Below, one piece after another: positions 9,477 to 17,570 of a stretch of DNA of 64,000 nt. Source of the DNA: Streptomyces malaysiensis subsp. samsunensis (GTDB lineage Bacteria > Actinomycetota > Actinomycetes > Streptomycetales > Streptomycetaceae); contig NZ_JANIIC010000012.1 of the NCBI RefSeq assembly GCF_024519315.1, positions 121,922 through 185,921 of the forward strand. Direction: 5' to 3'. The number at the start of each line of letters is the position of its first letter. The first letter of the stretch is position 1. The notes under the pieces were generated by a model. The model did no database searches and had not been told where the DNA came from. It worked only from the letters and a program-made list of their open reading frames with translations. Made by a program: the position numbers and the translations under genes.

Positions 9477-9839
9477 ATGGAGCATGGTCCCCCCGATACC
9501 GCTGAACGGCTCGCACTGGCGGCATTGTGCGACGAGTTGCGCGAACTCCGGCGGGAGTGCGCTGTCCAGACCGAGGAGAAGCGGCTCCTCCTGTCCCGGA
9601 TCGAGGCCGAGGCTCGCGAGCGCCGCCCGATCCTGGCCCTGCTGGATCAACTGCTCGGCACCAGCGGAGCCGACACGGTTCGGGGATTGAGCAGCAGCCT
9701 GCCGGGAGCGGGCTCCGGACGAGCCGACGAGGAGACATTCGCCTGTCCTGACGGCGCCTGCGACCGGGTCGTCCACGCCGTACCGGCGGGCCCGATACCG
9801 CGATGCGAGCTCACCGGTCTGCCATTGATCTCCCGTTGA
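9477..9839 (+). CDS. Small protein with coiled segment and Cys-containing tail, divergent from the TPR gene
   Basis: 120 aa from ATG at 9477; there is no strong ribosome site, so the start is tentative. Residues 10-60 are a charged helical stretch (L-C-D-E-L-R-E-L-R-R-E and R-R-P-I-L-A-L-L-D-Q-L-L). The tail contains C-P-D-G-A-C-D-R-V-V and R-C-E-L-T-G-L-P-L, three cysteines that might bind a metal. It sits divergently 64 bases from the TPR gene and four bases upstream of a membrane-protein gene. Small partner proteins beside TPR/caspase-like genes are known from actinobacterial conflict-type systems (for example the small proteins reported with CATRA-domain genes), and this could be one; I cannot confirm it. 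Confidence 0.6.
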   Translation: MEHGPPDTAERLALAALCDELRELRRECAVQTEEKRLLLSRIEAEARERRPILALLDQLLGTSGADTVRGLSSSLPGAGSGRADEETFACPDGACDRVVHAVPAGPIPRCELTGLPLISR

Positions 9840-9843
9840 CGAC

Positions 9844-10755
9844 ATGGGCAACTTCTTCGGTGAACTGGCCAAGAAGCTGGCAGAGCGCTGGGTCGGACTG
9901 CTCGCTGTACCCGGTCTCTTGTTCGTCTCCTGCGCCTGGGCAGGTCTGCAACTCGGCTGGACGTACGCCCTCGACCTGCGCCTGCTCGCCTCGAAGACCA
10001 CCGCGCTCGGCGCCTCCCTGAACAAGGCGTCCGGTCCGGCTCAGATCCTCGCCATCGTCGCATTGCTGCTCGCCGCCGCAGGCGTCGGACTGATCGTGCA
10101 GGCACTCACGGCGCCGCTCCGCGCGTGGTGGCTCGGCCAGTGGCCGACGGGATTGCGGTGGGCGGCGCGGTGGCGGACCCGAGCACGCACGGGCCGATGG
10201 GTCAGGCTGGTCGAGCACCGGCAGCAACTCCAGCGGCGGTACCCGCTGCCCGGCCGAACTCCCGAGCGGCAGCACGACATCGACACCATCGCGCACCGGA
10301 TCAACCGGCTGTCCCCGGCGAAGCCCGCCCGACCCACATGGATGGGTGATCGCATCGCCGCCGTCGAGCAGATCAGCCTTGACAGGTACGGGCTCGACCT
10401 CCGATTCGGCTGGCCACGCCTCTGGCTGGTGCTGCCGGAGCACATCCGGGCCGAACTCACCACGGCCAACGGTCAGTTCGCCACCACCATCGTCACCGGG
10501 GCATGGGCTCTGCCCTACCTCGTACTCGGCACGCTGTGGTGGCCGGCGCTGCTGATCGCATTGGTCACGGGCCTCAGCGCATGGACACGAGCCCGGACCG
10601 CGATTGCCGAGCTCACCGACCTGAGCGAATCGGCGGTCGACCTCCATGGCCGCACCCTCGCCGTGGCGCTCGGCACCGCACCTGCTGACAGCACCGGCTC
10701 CCTCACCCCCGCCGAAGGTCAGCAGATCACCCGCCAAGTGCGCAAAGGCAGGTGA
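9844..10755 (+). CDS. Four-helix membrane protein of unknown function
   Basis: 303 aa, starting four bases after the previous stop, so translationally coupled. Hydrophobic segments lie near residues 17-38 (V-G-L-L-A-V-P-G-L-L-F-V-S), 68-88 (I-L-A-I-V-A-L-L-L-A-A-A-G), and a close pair around 215-250 (A-L-P-Y-L-V-L-G-T-L-W-W-P-A-L-L-I-A-L-V). Between helices two and three is a basic cytoplasmic region of about 120 residues with W-R-T-R-A-R-T-G-R-W-V-R and a possible D-R-I-A-A-V-E. No enzyme motif is visible. With the small Cys-tail protein and the divergent TPR gene it forms a three-gene set whose joint role is unknown; membrane anchoring of a TPR-based sensor is a guess. Confidence 0.65.
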   Translation: MGNFFGELAKKLAERWVGLLAVPGLLFVSCAWAGLQLGWTYALDLRLLASKTTALGASLNKASGPAQILAIVALLLAAAGVGLIVQALTAPLRAWWLGQWPTGLRWAARWRTRARTGRWVRLVEHRQQLQRRYPLPGRTPERQHDIDTIAHRINRLSPAKPARPTWMGDRIAAVEQISLDRYGLDLRFGWPRLWLVLPEHIRAELTTANGQFATTIVTGAWALPYLVLGTLWWPALLIALVTGLSAWTRARTAIAELTDLSESAVDLHGRTLAVALGTAPADSTGSLTPAEGQQITRQVRKGR

Positions 10756-10883
10756 TCGGGCGGCTCCGGCCCCGCCTCGACAGTACGTGGAAATGGTCCG
10801 GCACGCTCGTGCAGGAAACCGCCAACCCGACCGGACTCAACGTCACCGCCCGCGGGCCGGCCAGTCTCGATGTTGGTAGCGCC

Positions 10884-11351
10884 TCAGTGCTGGATCAGGC
10901 CGCCGACAGGGACGGCAGCGACGTGACCGGTCGCTGGAAGCGTCTGTGCCAGCGTGAGGCCGATATCGACCAGCGATGACCGGCGCAGGGAAGCCACGTC
11001 GGGAATCGGAGTCCACACCGACTCGGCGATCTCTCCGTTCGGCTCAGGCCGGAGCCGGCCGCCAGTGATACGGACCCGGTAGAAGATGCCGACATTCTGG
11101 TGCTCGACTCCCGCACGCGCGAGGGCCGCAGGAATCAGCCGTGAGTCCACTCCCAGCAGGCGATCCACTACCGCCGCGCACCCGGTCTCCTCCGCCACTT
11201 CCCGGATCACCGCATCGAACGGATCCTCTCCCTGCTCGACCCTGCCACCCGGAAGAGTCCAGTTGCTCCCGCCCTCCGGCGGTACGTGGCGGGCGAGCAG
11301 CACCCGCCCGTCCTCGATACACACGGCGTACGCCGCCAACCGGAAGCTCAT
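10884..11351 (-). CDS. NUDIX hydrolase
   Basis: ATG at 11351 follows a strong GAGGAGGTGCGGGG site; the longer frame upstream has no support. The 155-aa product contains a perfect NUDIX box, G-x5-E-x7-R-E-V-x-E-E-x-G, at about residues 36-58 (starting G-G-R-V-E-Q-G-E), plus the preceding W-T-L-P-G-G-R typical of this fold. Such enzymes cleave nucleoside diphosphates linked to another moiety and often sanitise oxidised nucleotides; the substrate cannot be told from sequence. The gene is alone, convergent with the membrane-protein gene, with 128 bases of unassigned sequence between them. Confidence 0.9.
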   Translation of the reverse strand: MSFRLAAYAVCIEDGRVLLARHVPPEGGSNWTLPGGRVEQGEDPFDAVIREVAEETGCAAVVDRLLGVDSRLIPAALARAGVEHQNVGIFYRVRITGGRLRPEPNGEIAESVWTPIPDVASLRRSSLVDIGLTLAQTLPATGHVAAVPVGGLIQH

Positions 11352-11600
11352 CCCCGCACCTCCTCGCCGGACCCTATCCGACGCCCAAGGTCCGCGTGGC
11401 CGCATAATCACCCGGCTCGCTGAGCGCCGACCATCGCAGCGGCGACCCGCGAGGGGAATTTCCGGTGTCGTATAGCTGAACGCGAAATGTGAATTCGAAA
11501 AGATCGGTGAAGAGGGTACGGAAGTGGCACAACCCCGCGCGGATTTTCCACGTCGAAACGGGTGATCGGAAATCAGATCCACTCCCCACGGAGGTTTTTC

Positions 11601-12428
11601 GTGTCCACCCTTGGCCCGCCCTCCCCCCGCGTCCGCCCGGTCGGCGTCGCCGCCTTACTGGCCGTCGCGGCCAGCACCGGACTCTTCGCCTGGAACGCCC
11701 AGGCCGCCGCCTCGCCCGCGTCGGCCTCCCCGGTGTCGTCGGCCGCGTCGCCGGCCACCGTGACCGTCACCGACGAACGGATGACCTACACGGCGGCCGA
11801 CGGCCAGACCAACAAGCTCACCATCAAGCGGGTCAGCGAGACCGACACCACGCTGACCTTCGCCGTCGACGACGTTGTCGAGATCACCGTCGGCGCCGCC
11901 TGCACCCACCCCACCGCCGCCGACCTGACGTATGTGACCTGCACCGTGCCCGTCCCCGACCCGGACCACCCGCGCGACCAGGGCAACGTCGAACTCGGCG
12001 ACGGCAATGACAGCGTCAAGATCTCCGGTGGCGATGTGAACGTCTACGGCGGGGCCGGGGACGACACCATCATCGGCGCTTCCGTCGCGGTGGGCGGCGA
12101 CGGCGACGACACCATCAGCCACGCCACGAACGCCAACGGCAACGCCGGCGACGACACCATCACCGACTCGTTCGCGGTGTGGGCCGGAGACGGCGACGAC
12201 ACCGTCATCGGCGATGACGTGGCCAACGAGATCTACGGCGGCCCCGGCAACGACTATCTCGACGGCGCCGGCAACGACGACTCGATCGACGGCCAAGAGG
12301 GCGACGACACCATCAAGGGCGGACCGGGCAACGACTACCTCTTCGGCGGCCCCGGCCAGGACGACATCGACGGCGGCCCCGGCGACAACGTCATCGACCA
12401 GGACGGATCCATGCCCGAGGGATTCTGA
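11601..12428 (+). CDS. Secreted RTX-type calcium-binding repeat protein
   Basis: GTG at 11601 is chosen because of the GGAGG site at 11590. The 275-aa product begins with a signal peptide (V-A-A-L-L-A-V-A-A-S-T-G-L-F-A-W ending A-Q-A-A-A near residue 35). Residues 50-130 are a beta-rich N-terminal region with one C-x-C-like pair far apart; from about residue 135 to the end come glycine/aspartate nonapeptide repeats (G-G-A-G-D-D-T-I-I, G-G-P-G-N-D-Y-L), about ten copies, the haemolysin-type calcium-binding roll. In actinomycetes such proteins are exported by Sec and fold on meeting calcium outside. No enzymatic domain is present, so the role (adhesin, matrix or S-layer-like) is open. Confidence 0.85.
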   Translation: MSTLGPPSPRVRPVGVAALLAVAASTGLFAWNAQAAASPASASPVSSAASPATVTVTDERMTYTAADGQTNKLTIKRVSETDTTLTFAVDDVVEITVGAACTHPTAADLTYVTCTVPVPDPDHPRDQGNVELGDGNDSVKISGGDVNVYGGAGDDTIIGASVAVGGDGDDTISHATNANGNAGDDTITDSFAVWAGDGDDTVIGDDVANEIYGGPGNDYLDGAGNDDSIDGQEGDDTIKGGPGNDYLFGGPGQDDIDGGPGDNVIDQDGSMPEGF

Positions 12429-12475
12429 GGAAACCTCGAGAGACCACAAGAGATCTCAAAAGCCTGAACAATAAG

Positions 12476-12502
12476 ACGGCCCGGGTCGACGACCCGGGCC
12501 GT
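12476..12502. terminator. Bidirectional hairpin between convergent genes
   Basis: A perfect 13-bp inverted repeat, ACGGCCCGGGTCG and its complement, with one base between the arms (in practice a 3-5 base loop). It lies 47 bases after the RTX gene stop and downstream of the HAD gene on the other strand, so it can stop transcription from both sides. Confidence 0.85.
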
Positions 12503-12529
12503 TCCACCGCCGAACGGGCAACGGAACTC

Positions 12530-12720
12530 GCCCTCACCCCTGCACAGACCATCCGCCAGCCGGTGGCCTCGCGGTGCTCGGCGGACGGGAGCCCGTCCGA
12601 AGGCGGACTCGTAGGGCCCGTACGGTGTGCGGTGCGGGTGGGCGGTCCAGACGTCGACCTCCCGACCCGGTGCTATCCGGATCCGGGCACCCGCCGCTCC
12701 GTAGAAGCCGACGTCGGGGT
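12530..12720 (-). pseudogene. Possible remnant of a phosphatase/nuclease-like gene
   Basis: A minus-strand frame different from the HAD gene reads I-A-P-G-R-E-V-D-V-W-T-A-H-P-H and Y-G-P-Y-E-S-A-F-G, a pattern reminiscent of endonuclease/exonuclease/phosphatase family proteins in actinomycetes. It covers only 50-60 residues and no start or full domain is present. It partly overlaps the 3' end of the HAD gene. Recognition is weak and this may be chance. Confidence 0.25.
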
Positions 12721-13386
12721 CGCCGAGGCGGTCCACGAAGGGAGCATGGCGCGTAGCCGTTCCGGCGTGACCTCCTCCAGGCTGGCCAGCACCGTGCGTC
12801 CGGGCGCTTGATCGATGGGCGCGAGGGAGGGCACGGCGAGCACCGCGCACCCCGCCGCCTCGGCGGAGCTGACGCCGGTGGGAGTGTCTTCCACGGCCAC
12901 GCAGCGGACGGGGTCTGCGCCGAGGGCGCGGCAGGCGGTGAGGTAGGGGTCAGGAGCGGGCTTGGTGCGCTCGGTGTCGTCGGCAGTGACGGAGACCACG
13001 AACCGGTCGGCGCCCAGGACGGCCAGGACAATGTCGGCGACGGCCCGGGATGAGGCGGTGACCAGGGCGGTGGGGACACCGTCGCGGGCGAGGGCGTCGA
13101 GGAGGTCGAGCGCACCCGGTCGCGGCACGATGCCGGTAAGCACCCGGTCGGTGAACTCCCGGTGCAGCGCGTCGGCCACGTCCGCGGCCGGCCGGCTCGT
13201 GGCCGCGCCCAGCCACGCGGCGGTGTGCTCGACCGGGCGGCCGAGCACCTCCGGCTGGTCGGGCAAGGTCAAGGGTCTGCCGAGACCCGCGGCGACCTGC
13301 TCCACCGCCTCCCACCACAGCCGCTCGGTGTCGACGAGCGTGCCATCCATGTCGAACAGGACGGCCTGGAGCGGGAGTCGAGTCAC
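12673..13386 (-). CDS. HAD-superfamily phosphatase (beta-phosphoglucomutase-like)
   Basis: GTG at 13386 puts the first catalytic motif near the N-terminus (L-F-D-M-D-G-T-L-V-D-T-E, residues 9-20), as usual; the long upstream frame is antisense to nothing useful and has no site. Further motifs: T-A-S-S near residue 108, K-P-A-P-D-P-Y near 140, and V-E-D-T-P-T-G-V near 163. A helical cap is inserted after motif I (class I subfamily). The 237-aa enzyme should hydrolyse a small phosphoester. It lies 38 bases after the ATPase gene of an ABC importer and is probably in that operon, so it may dephosphorylate the imported compound. The last ~25 residues look atypical, possibly extended into junk sequence. 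Confidence 0.85.
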   Translation of the reverse strand: MTRLPLQAVLFDMDGTLVDTERLWWEAVEQVAAGLGRPLTLPDQPEVLGRPVEHTAAWLGAATSRPAADVADALHREFTDRVLTGIVPRPGALDLLDALARDGVPTALVTASSRAVADIVLAVLGADRFVVSVTADDTERTKPAPDPYLTACRALGADPVRCVAVEDTPTGVSSAEAAGCAVLAVPSLAPIDQAPGRTVLASLEEVTPERLRAMLPSWTASATPTSASTERRVPGSG

Positions 13387-13424
13387 GGTGGTCTCTTTCA
13401 GGTCGGGGAATTCGCGGGGGAACT

Positions 13425-14501
13425 TCAGTGCGCGCGTTCGGCCACCAGCACCGGCCGCCGGGGGAGTGACACCCGTACGGCGGTCCCGGCGGCCAGTGCG
13501 GCGGCCTCGTGGGTGGACAAGTCGGCCTTGATCTCCACGCCGTCGGCCATCCGTACGGTGAGGCGGGTGGTCGCGCCGAGGAACGCGGTGGCGACCACGC
13601 GGGCGTCGCCCTGTCCTTCCGCCGCGACGTGGACGGCTTCGGGCCGCACCAGCACGTCCACCTCCGGCGTCGCGGGCACCTCGCCGTCGGCCGGCAGTCG
13701 CTGCCCGAGCACCTCGACGGTCGTACCGTCCAGGTGTCCGGGAATCCGGCTCATCGTGCCGACGAACTCGGCGACGAAGGCGGTGGCGGGCCGTCCGTAC
13801 AACTCGGACGGGGGTGCGCACTGTTCGAGCCGTCCGGCGCGCATGACCGCGACACGGTCGGCCATGGACAGCGCCTCTTCCTGGTCGTGGGTGACGAACA
13901 GGGTGGTGATGCCGAGTTCCCGTTGCAGTCGGCGGATCTCCTCGCGCAGGGTCAGGCGCACCTTGGCGTCCAGCGCCGACAGCGGCTCGTCGAGCAGCAG
14001 GACGCGCGGGCGCAGTGCGAGCGCGCGGGCGAGGGCCACGCGCTGCTGCTGGCCGCCGGAGAGCTGGTGCGGGAACCGCTCGCCCTTGTCCCCGAGGCCG
14101 ACCAGCTCCAGCAACACCGCTGCTCGCGCCCGCCGTTCGGCCGTACGCACCTTGCGCATGCGCAACCCGAAGGCCACGTTGTCGACGGCGCTGAGGTGCG
14201 GGAAGAGGCTGTAGGACTGGAAGACCATCCCGGCGTCGCGGCGATGGGCCGGAACACCGGTGACGTCCTGGCCGTCGACCAGCACCTCGCCGGCGTCGGG
14301 GTGCTCGAAGCCGGCGAGCAGGCGCAGGGCGGTGGTCTTGCCGCAGCCGGACGGACCGAGCAGGGCGAGCAGTTCACCCGGTCGCACGGCCAAGTCGAGC
14401 CCGTCGAGGGCGATGGTCTTCCCGAACTCTCGGCGCAGGCGCCGGAATTCGACGGTGGCCGCCTTCTCGGCAACTGCCTTGTCACGTGTGGTGGCGGTCA
14501 T
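13425..14501 (-). CDS. ABC transporter ATP-binding protein with TOBE domain (phosphonate/iron/polyamine type)
   Basis: 358 aa. The ATPase domain shows Walker A G-P-S-G-C-G-K-T-T near residue 50, Q-loop F-Q-S-Y-S-L-F-P-H, signature L-S-G-G-Q-Q-Q-R-V, Walker B L-L-L-D-E-P-L-S-A-L-D and the H-loop T-H-D-Q-E-E-A. The C-terminal ~110 residues form a TOBE-like beta domain with V-D-V-L-V-R-P-E. This organisation is that of PotA, FbpC and PhnT. The start is three bases after the preceding permease stop. It drives the permease pair 14505-16201 and works with the binding protein 16198-17355. Confidence 0.92.
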   Translation of the reverse strand: MTATTRDKAVAEKAATVEFRRLRREFGKTIALDGLDLAVRPGELLALLGPSGCGKTTALRLLAGFEHPDAGEVLVDGQDVTGVPAHRRDAGMVFQSYSLFPHLSAVDNVAFGLRMRKVRTAERRARAAVLLELVGLGDKGERFPHQLSGGQQQRVALARALALRPRVLLLDEPLSALDAKVRLTLREEIRRLQRELGITTLFVTHDQEEALSMADRVAVMRAGRLEQCAPPSELYGRPATAFVAEFVGTMSRIPGHLDGTTVEVLGQRLPADGEVPATPEVDVLVRPEAVHVAAEGQGDARVVATAFLGATTRLTVRMADGVEIKADLSTHEAAALAAGTAVRVSLPRRPVLVAERAH

Positions 14502-14504
14502 GGT

Positions 14505-15317
14505 TCATCCCCGGGAAGCGGTACGGGAGCGCCCGCCGAAGCCGGCGAGTGCGAGGAGAAGTGCCCAGGTGACGAGCAGGCTGAGCACGGAGACGGCGAC
14601 GGAGAGCTGGGCCTGGGAGCCGCTGACGGTCACGATCCACACCGCGAAGGGCTGGAAGCCGAGCAGCTGGGCGACGGTGAACTCGCCGAGTACCAGCGCC
14701 AGTGTGAGGAAGGAGGTGTTGAGCAGTGCCCCGCGCAGGTTGGGCAGTACGGCCCGGACGAGTGCCTGCGGCCAGCTGGCGCCGCAGCTGCGGGCGGCCT
14801 CGACGAGGGTGGGCACGTCGATGGCGCGCAGTCCGGCGTCCAGCGCCCGGTATGCGAAGGGCAGGGCCATCACCACGTACGCGAGGACCAGCACAAACGG
14901 GAAGCTCGGGTTCTGGATCGCCACGAAGGTCTGGAACAGCGGGGTACGCGAGAGGTGTTCGGGTCCCCACTTCAGCACCGTGCCCATCCCGGCCGCCAGC
15001 GCGATCGGCGGGACGACCAGCGGCAGTGAGCAGACCACGTCGACGACCGGCCGCAGCTTCGGCGCACCGAGCCGGAGCGCCACCATGGCGGGCACCATCA
15101 GCAACAGGACGGCGGCGATGGTGGCGGCGGCCAGCTCCAGCGACAGCAGCAGGCTGGAGAGGAAACCGTCGGCGGAGAGGATGTGGGTGTAGGCGTCGAA
15201 GGTGACCCCCTGGCCCGGCACGTCCACCGTGAAGACCACGGACGCGGCGAGCGGCACCAGGAAGTACAGCCCGGCGCAGGCCAACACGCACCAGCGCCAT
15301 GGATTCAGGCGAGCCAT
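14505..15317 (-). CDS. ABC transporter permease (PhnV/PotC-like)
   Basis: ATG at 15317 gives 270 aa with six hydrophobic helices. The EAA loop reads V-E-A-A-R-S-C-G-A-S-W around residues 175-186 followed by A-V-L-P-N-L-R-G-A. The start lies 13 bases inside the end of the upstream permease gene, so the two overlap and are coupled. The single-domain permease partner architecture with a PotA/FbpC-type ATPase is that of the phosphonate, iron or polyamine importers. Confidence 0.9.
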   Translation of the reverse strand: MARLNPWRWCVLACAGLYFLVPLAASVVFTVDVPGQGVTFDAYTHILSADGFLSSLLLSLELAAATIAAVLLLMVPAMVALRLGAPKLRPVVDVVCSLPLVVPPIALAAGMGTVLKWGPEHLSRTPLFQTFVAIQNPSFPFVLVLAYVVMALPFAYRALDAGLRAIDVPTLVEAARSCGASWPQALVRAVLPNLRGALLNTSFLTLALVLGEFTVAQLLGFQPFAVWIVTVSGSQAQLSVAVSVLSLLVTWALLLALAGFGGRSRTASRG

Positions 15318-16201
15318 CGCGCACTCCGTCGTTGCAGAGGCAGGTACATGGCCATGACCAGGCCCGCGACCAGGACCATGTCGAGGCTGAGGGCGAGCGC
15401 CACGTTCTCCTGGCCGACCAGCACGTTGCCGGAGATGGCGTCGGCGATCTGAAGGGTGACCAGCGGCACCGAACTGCCCACCATGGCCGCGGCGGTGGCG
15501 TACGCGGCGAAGGCGCTGCCGAACAGCAGCACCAGCCCGCCGAGCAGCGAGGGCGCCAGCACGGGGAGGGCGACGTGCCGCCAGTACTGGAGGGCGGTGG
15601 CGCCGTTGTTGCGGGCGGCCTCGCGCCAGTGGGAGCGCAGTCCCTCCAGGGCGGGGGTGATGGTGAGGACCATCAGAGGAATCAGAAAGTACAGGTAGAC
15701 GGTGATCAGTCCCCAGAAGCTGTAGAGGTCCCACCCGTGCTTCGCCAGCCCCAGGTGCCGGGTCAGAACGCCCGAGTTGCCGAGCGTGGCGACGAACGCG
15801 AAGGCCAGCGGGACACCGCCGAAGTTGGCGAGCACCCCGGAAGCGGTGAGCACCGCCTCGCGCAGCGCCCGGAAGCGCGAGGTCACCACGGCCTGGGCGA
15901 GCGACAGCCCGAGAACGGCGGCGATGGCGGCGGAGACGGCGGACAGCTTGACGCTGCCGAGCAGGGCCGTCAGGTACGCGCCGTGCAGCGAGGTCGTCAG
16001 GTTGGACAGGCTGTAGGAGGTGGCACCGGTGGTCTGACCCTTGACGGTGAAGGCGCCGTTGAACATGGCCAGGGCGGGTAGTCCGAAGGCGAGTGCCGTG
16101 AACACCAGCAGCGGCAGGACGGCGAGCCAGCCGGGGGCGCGGCGCCGCCGCTTCATCGAAGCGACGGGCACCGCACCGGCCTTGGGAAGGGTGGCGGTCA
16201 T
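15305..16201 (-). CDS. ABC transporter permease (PhnU/PotB-like)
   Basis: ATG at 16201 overlaps the binding-protein stop by four bases (ATGA). The 298-aa product starts with a basic cytoplasmic stretch (M-K-R-R-R-R-A-P), then a helix near residues 26-46, a periplasmic loop, and five more helices. The EAA loop reads W-R-E-A-A-R-N-N-G-A around residues 195-205 followed by H-V-A-L-P-V-L-A-P. It forms the channel with the next gene product. Confidence 0.9.
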   Translation of the reverse strand: MTATLPKAGAVPVASMKRRRRAPGWLAVLPLLVFTALAFGLPALAMFNGAFTVKGQTTGATSYSLSNLTTSLHGAYLTALLGSVKLSAVSAAIAAVLGLSLAQAVVTSRFRALREAVLTASGVLANFGGVPLAFAFVATLGNSGVLTRHLGLAKHGWDLYSFWGLITVYLYFLIPLMVLTITPALEGLRSHWREAARNNGATALQYWRHVALPVLAPSLLGGLVLLFGSAFAAYATAAAMVGSSVPLVTLQIADAISGNVLVGQENVALALSLDMVLVAGLVMAMYLPLQRRSARWLA

Positions 16202-17355
16202 CCGGAGACGGCCTTCGCCCAGCCCTGCGCGAGCACCTTCTTGGCCTTGCTCTGCTGGGCCTCGGTCGGGAACTCGGGGGTGCCGGACACCTCCGGCAGC
16301 TTGGCCGCGGCGGTCGTGTCGAGCGTGCCGGCCTTGTCCATGGCGGTCATCAGGGCCGGGCGGGCGTAGCCCTTGAGCCACAGGTTCTGGCCCTCGGTGC
16401 TGTAGAGGTACTCCTGCCACAGGCGGGCGGCCGCCGGGTGCGGGGCGTCCTTGTTGATGGCCTGTGAGTAGTACTGGGAGAACGTGCCGTCGCCCGGTAC
16501 GGCGACCTTCCAGTCCACCCCCTTGGACTTGAACTCCTCGGCGTACCCGGCGTTCAGGTAGTCCCAGTCGATACTGATCGGCGTCTCGCCCTTCTCGACG
16601 GTGGCCGGAGTCGACTCGACAGGTGTGTAGTTGCCGTTCTTCTTGAGCTTCGCGAAGAAGTCCAGGCCGGGCTGGATGTCATCGAACGAGCCCCCGCCGG
16701 CGAGCGCGGCCGCGTACACACCGCCGAAGGCCGAACCCGACTTGGTGGGGTTGCCGTTGAGCGCCACCCGACCCTTGTACTCCGGCTTGAGCAGGTCCGC
16801 GAAGGTGGTCGGGCAGGTCTTGACCCGCTTCGCGTCGCAGCCGATGGAGATGTAGCCGCCGTAGTCGTTGTACCAGCGGGCCTGCGCGTCCTTCTGCCCC
16901 TCGGGGATGTCGGCGAAGTCGGCCACCTTGTACGGCGCGAGCAGCCCTTGCTGGGCCGCGCTGAGAGCGAAGGAGCTGCCCAGGTCGAGAACGTCCGGGG
17001 CGCGGTTCTGGCCCTTGCGGGAGGTGACTGCGTTGATCTCGTCCTGGCTGGACCCGTCCGGGTTCTCGACCTTGATCTTGATGCCGTACTTCTTCTGGAA
17101 GCCGTCGATGAGGGCGCCGTAGTTGGCCCAGTCGCGGGGCAGCGCGATGGCCTGAAGCGTGCCCTCCTTCTTCGCCGCCTTCACCAGCGCGTCCATGCCG
17201 CCGAAATCGGCGGCGGAGGTGGCGGTGGCGGCACTCTTGCCGTCGGCGGTGCTCGACGCGTTGTCGGGTGCGGCGCCGCAGGCGCTCAGGGCGAACGCGG
17301 CGACGACGGCGAGGGAGCCGCTGAGGACGGCTGTTCTCGGCAGGGACACGGTCAC
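16198..17355 (-). CDS. ABC transporter substrate-binding lipoprotein (phosphonate/iron/polyamine type)
   Basis: I favour GTG at 17355, five bases after GGAG; in-frame GTGs at 17376, 17361 and 17349 are alternatives. About 385 aa. The lipoprotein signal ends L-S-A-C-G, so the mature protein is tethered outside the membrane. Characteristic blocks are L-V-K-A-A-K-K-E-G-T-L, D-W-A-N-Y-G, N-P-D-G-S-S-Q-D-E-I-N-A, R-A-P-D-V-L-D-L-G-S and W-D-Y-L-N-A-G-Y. The operon is binding protein, permease, permease, ATPase, HAD phosphatase. By order and subunit type it resembles 2-aminoethylphosphonate importers, but iron or polyamine specificity cannot be excluded. A 7-bp-arm palindrome lies about 50 bases upstream. 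Confidence 0.88.
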   Translation of the reverse strand: MTVSLPRTAVLSGSLAVVAAFALSACGAAPDNASSTADGKSAATATSAADFGGMDALVKAAKKEGTLQAIALPRDWANYGALIDGFQKKYGIKIKVENPDGSSQDEINAVTSRKGQNRAPDVLDLGSSFALSAAQQGLLAPYKVADFADIPEGQKDAQARWYNDYGGYISIGCDAKRVKTCPTTFADLLKPEYKGRVALNGNPTKSGSAFGGVYAAALAGGGSFDDIQPGLDFFAKLKKNGNYTPVESTPATVEKGETPISIDWDYLNAGYAEEFKSKGVDWKVAVPGDGTFSQYYSQAINKDAPHPAAARLWQEYLYSTEGQNLWLKGYARPALMTAMDKAGTLDTTAAAKLPEVSGTPEFPTEAQQSKAKKVLAQGWAKAVSG

Positions 17356-17401
17356 GGTCACTCCAGGGGGACGCACGAGGGTTCAAGGAGATGAAACGGA
17401 G

Positions 17402-17419
17402 AACTTGTCTGAACAAGTT
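17402..17419. promoter_or_regulatory. Candidate GntR operator upstream of the ABC importer
   Basis: AACTTGT-CTGA-ACAAGTT, a perfect 7-bp inverted repeat with a 4-base spacer. It resembles the GT-rich/AC-rich half-site arrangement of GntR-family operators and lies about 47 bases upstream of the binding-protein start, between that operon and the divergent GntR gene. Confidence 0.6.
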
Positions 17420-17539
17420 GGCCTCAGTAAGGCCGTCTCGGATGTCGTCCCCGTAAACACCGGCGAAACCCTTCCCCCTGTTTCCCTGCATAATTGCGGA
17501 CGGTGCCATCACCTCCAGGTCTCGATTAAGCTGTCCATG

Positions 17540-17549
17540 CTGTGCACAG
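17540..17549. promoter_or_regulatory. Palindrome in front of the first GntR gene
   Basis: CTGTGCACAG is a perfect 10-bp palindrome 21 bases before the GntR start codon and could be an autoregulatory site. It is short, so chance occurrence is possible. Confidence 0.35.
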
Positions 17550-17570
17550 TTGTCGACTCAGAGGGGAAGC

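Noticed and set aside
10752..10979. A 75-aa plus-strand frame after the membrane-protein gene
   Set aside because: It overlaps the 3' end of the NUDIX gene on the other strand, and its composition is not protein-like.
13509..15029. A 506-codon plus-strand frame opposite the ABC ATPase and permease genes
   Set aside because: No start site or domain; the minus-strand genes carry all expected motifs.
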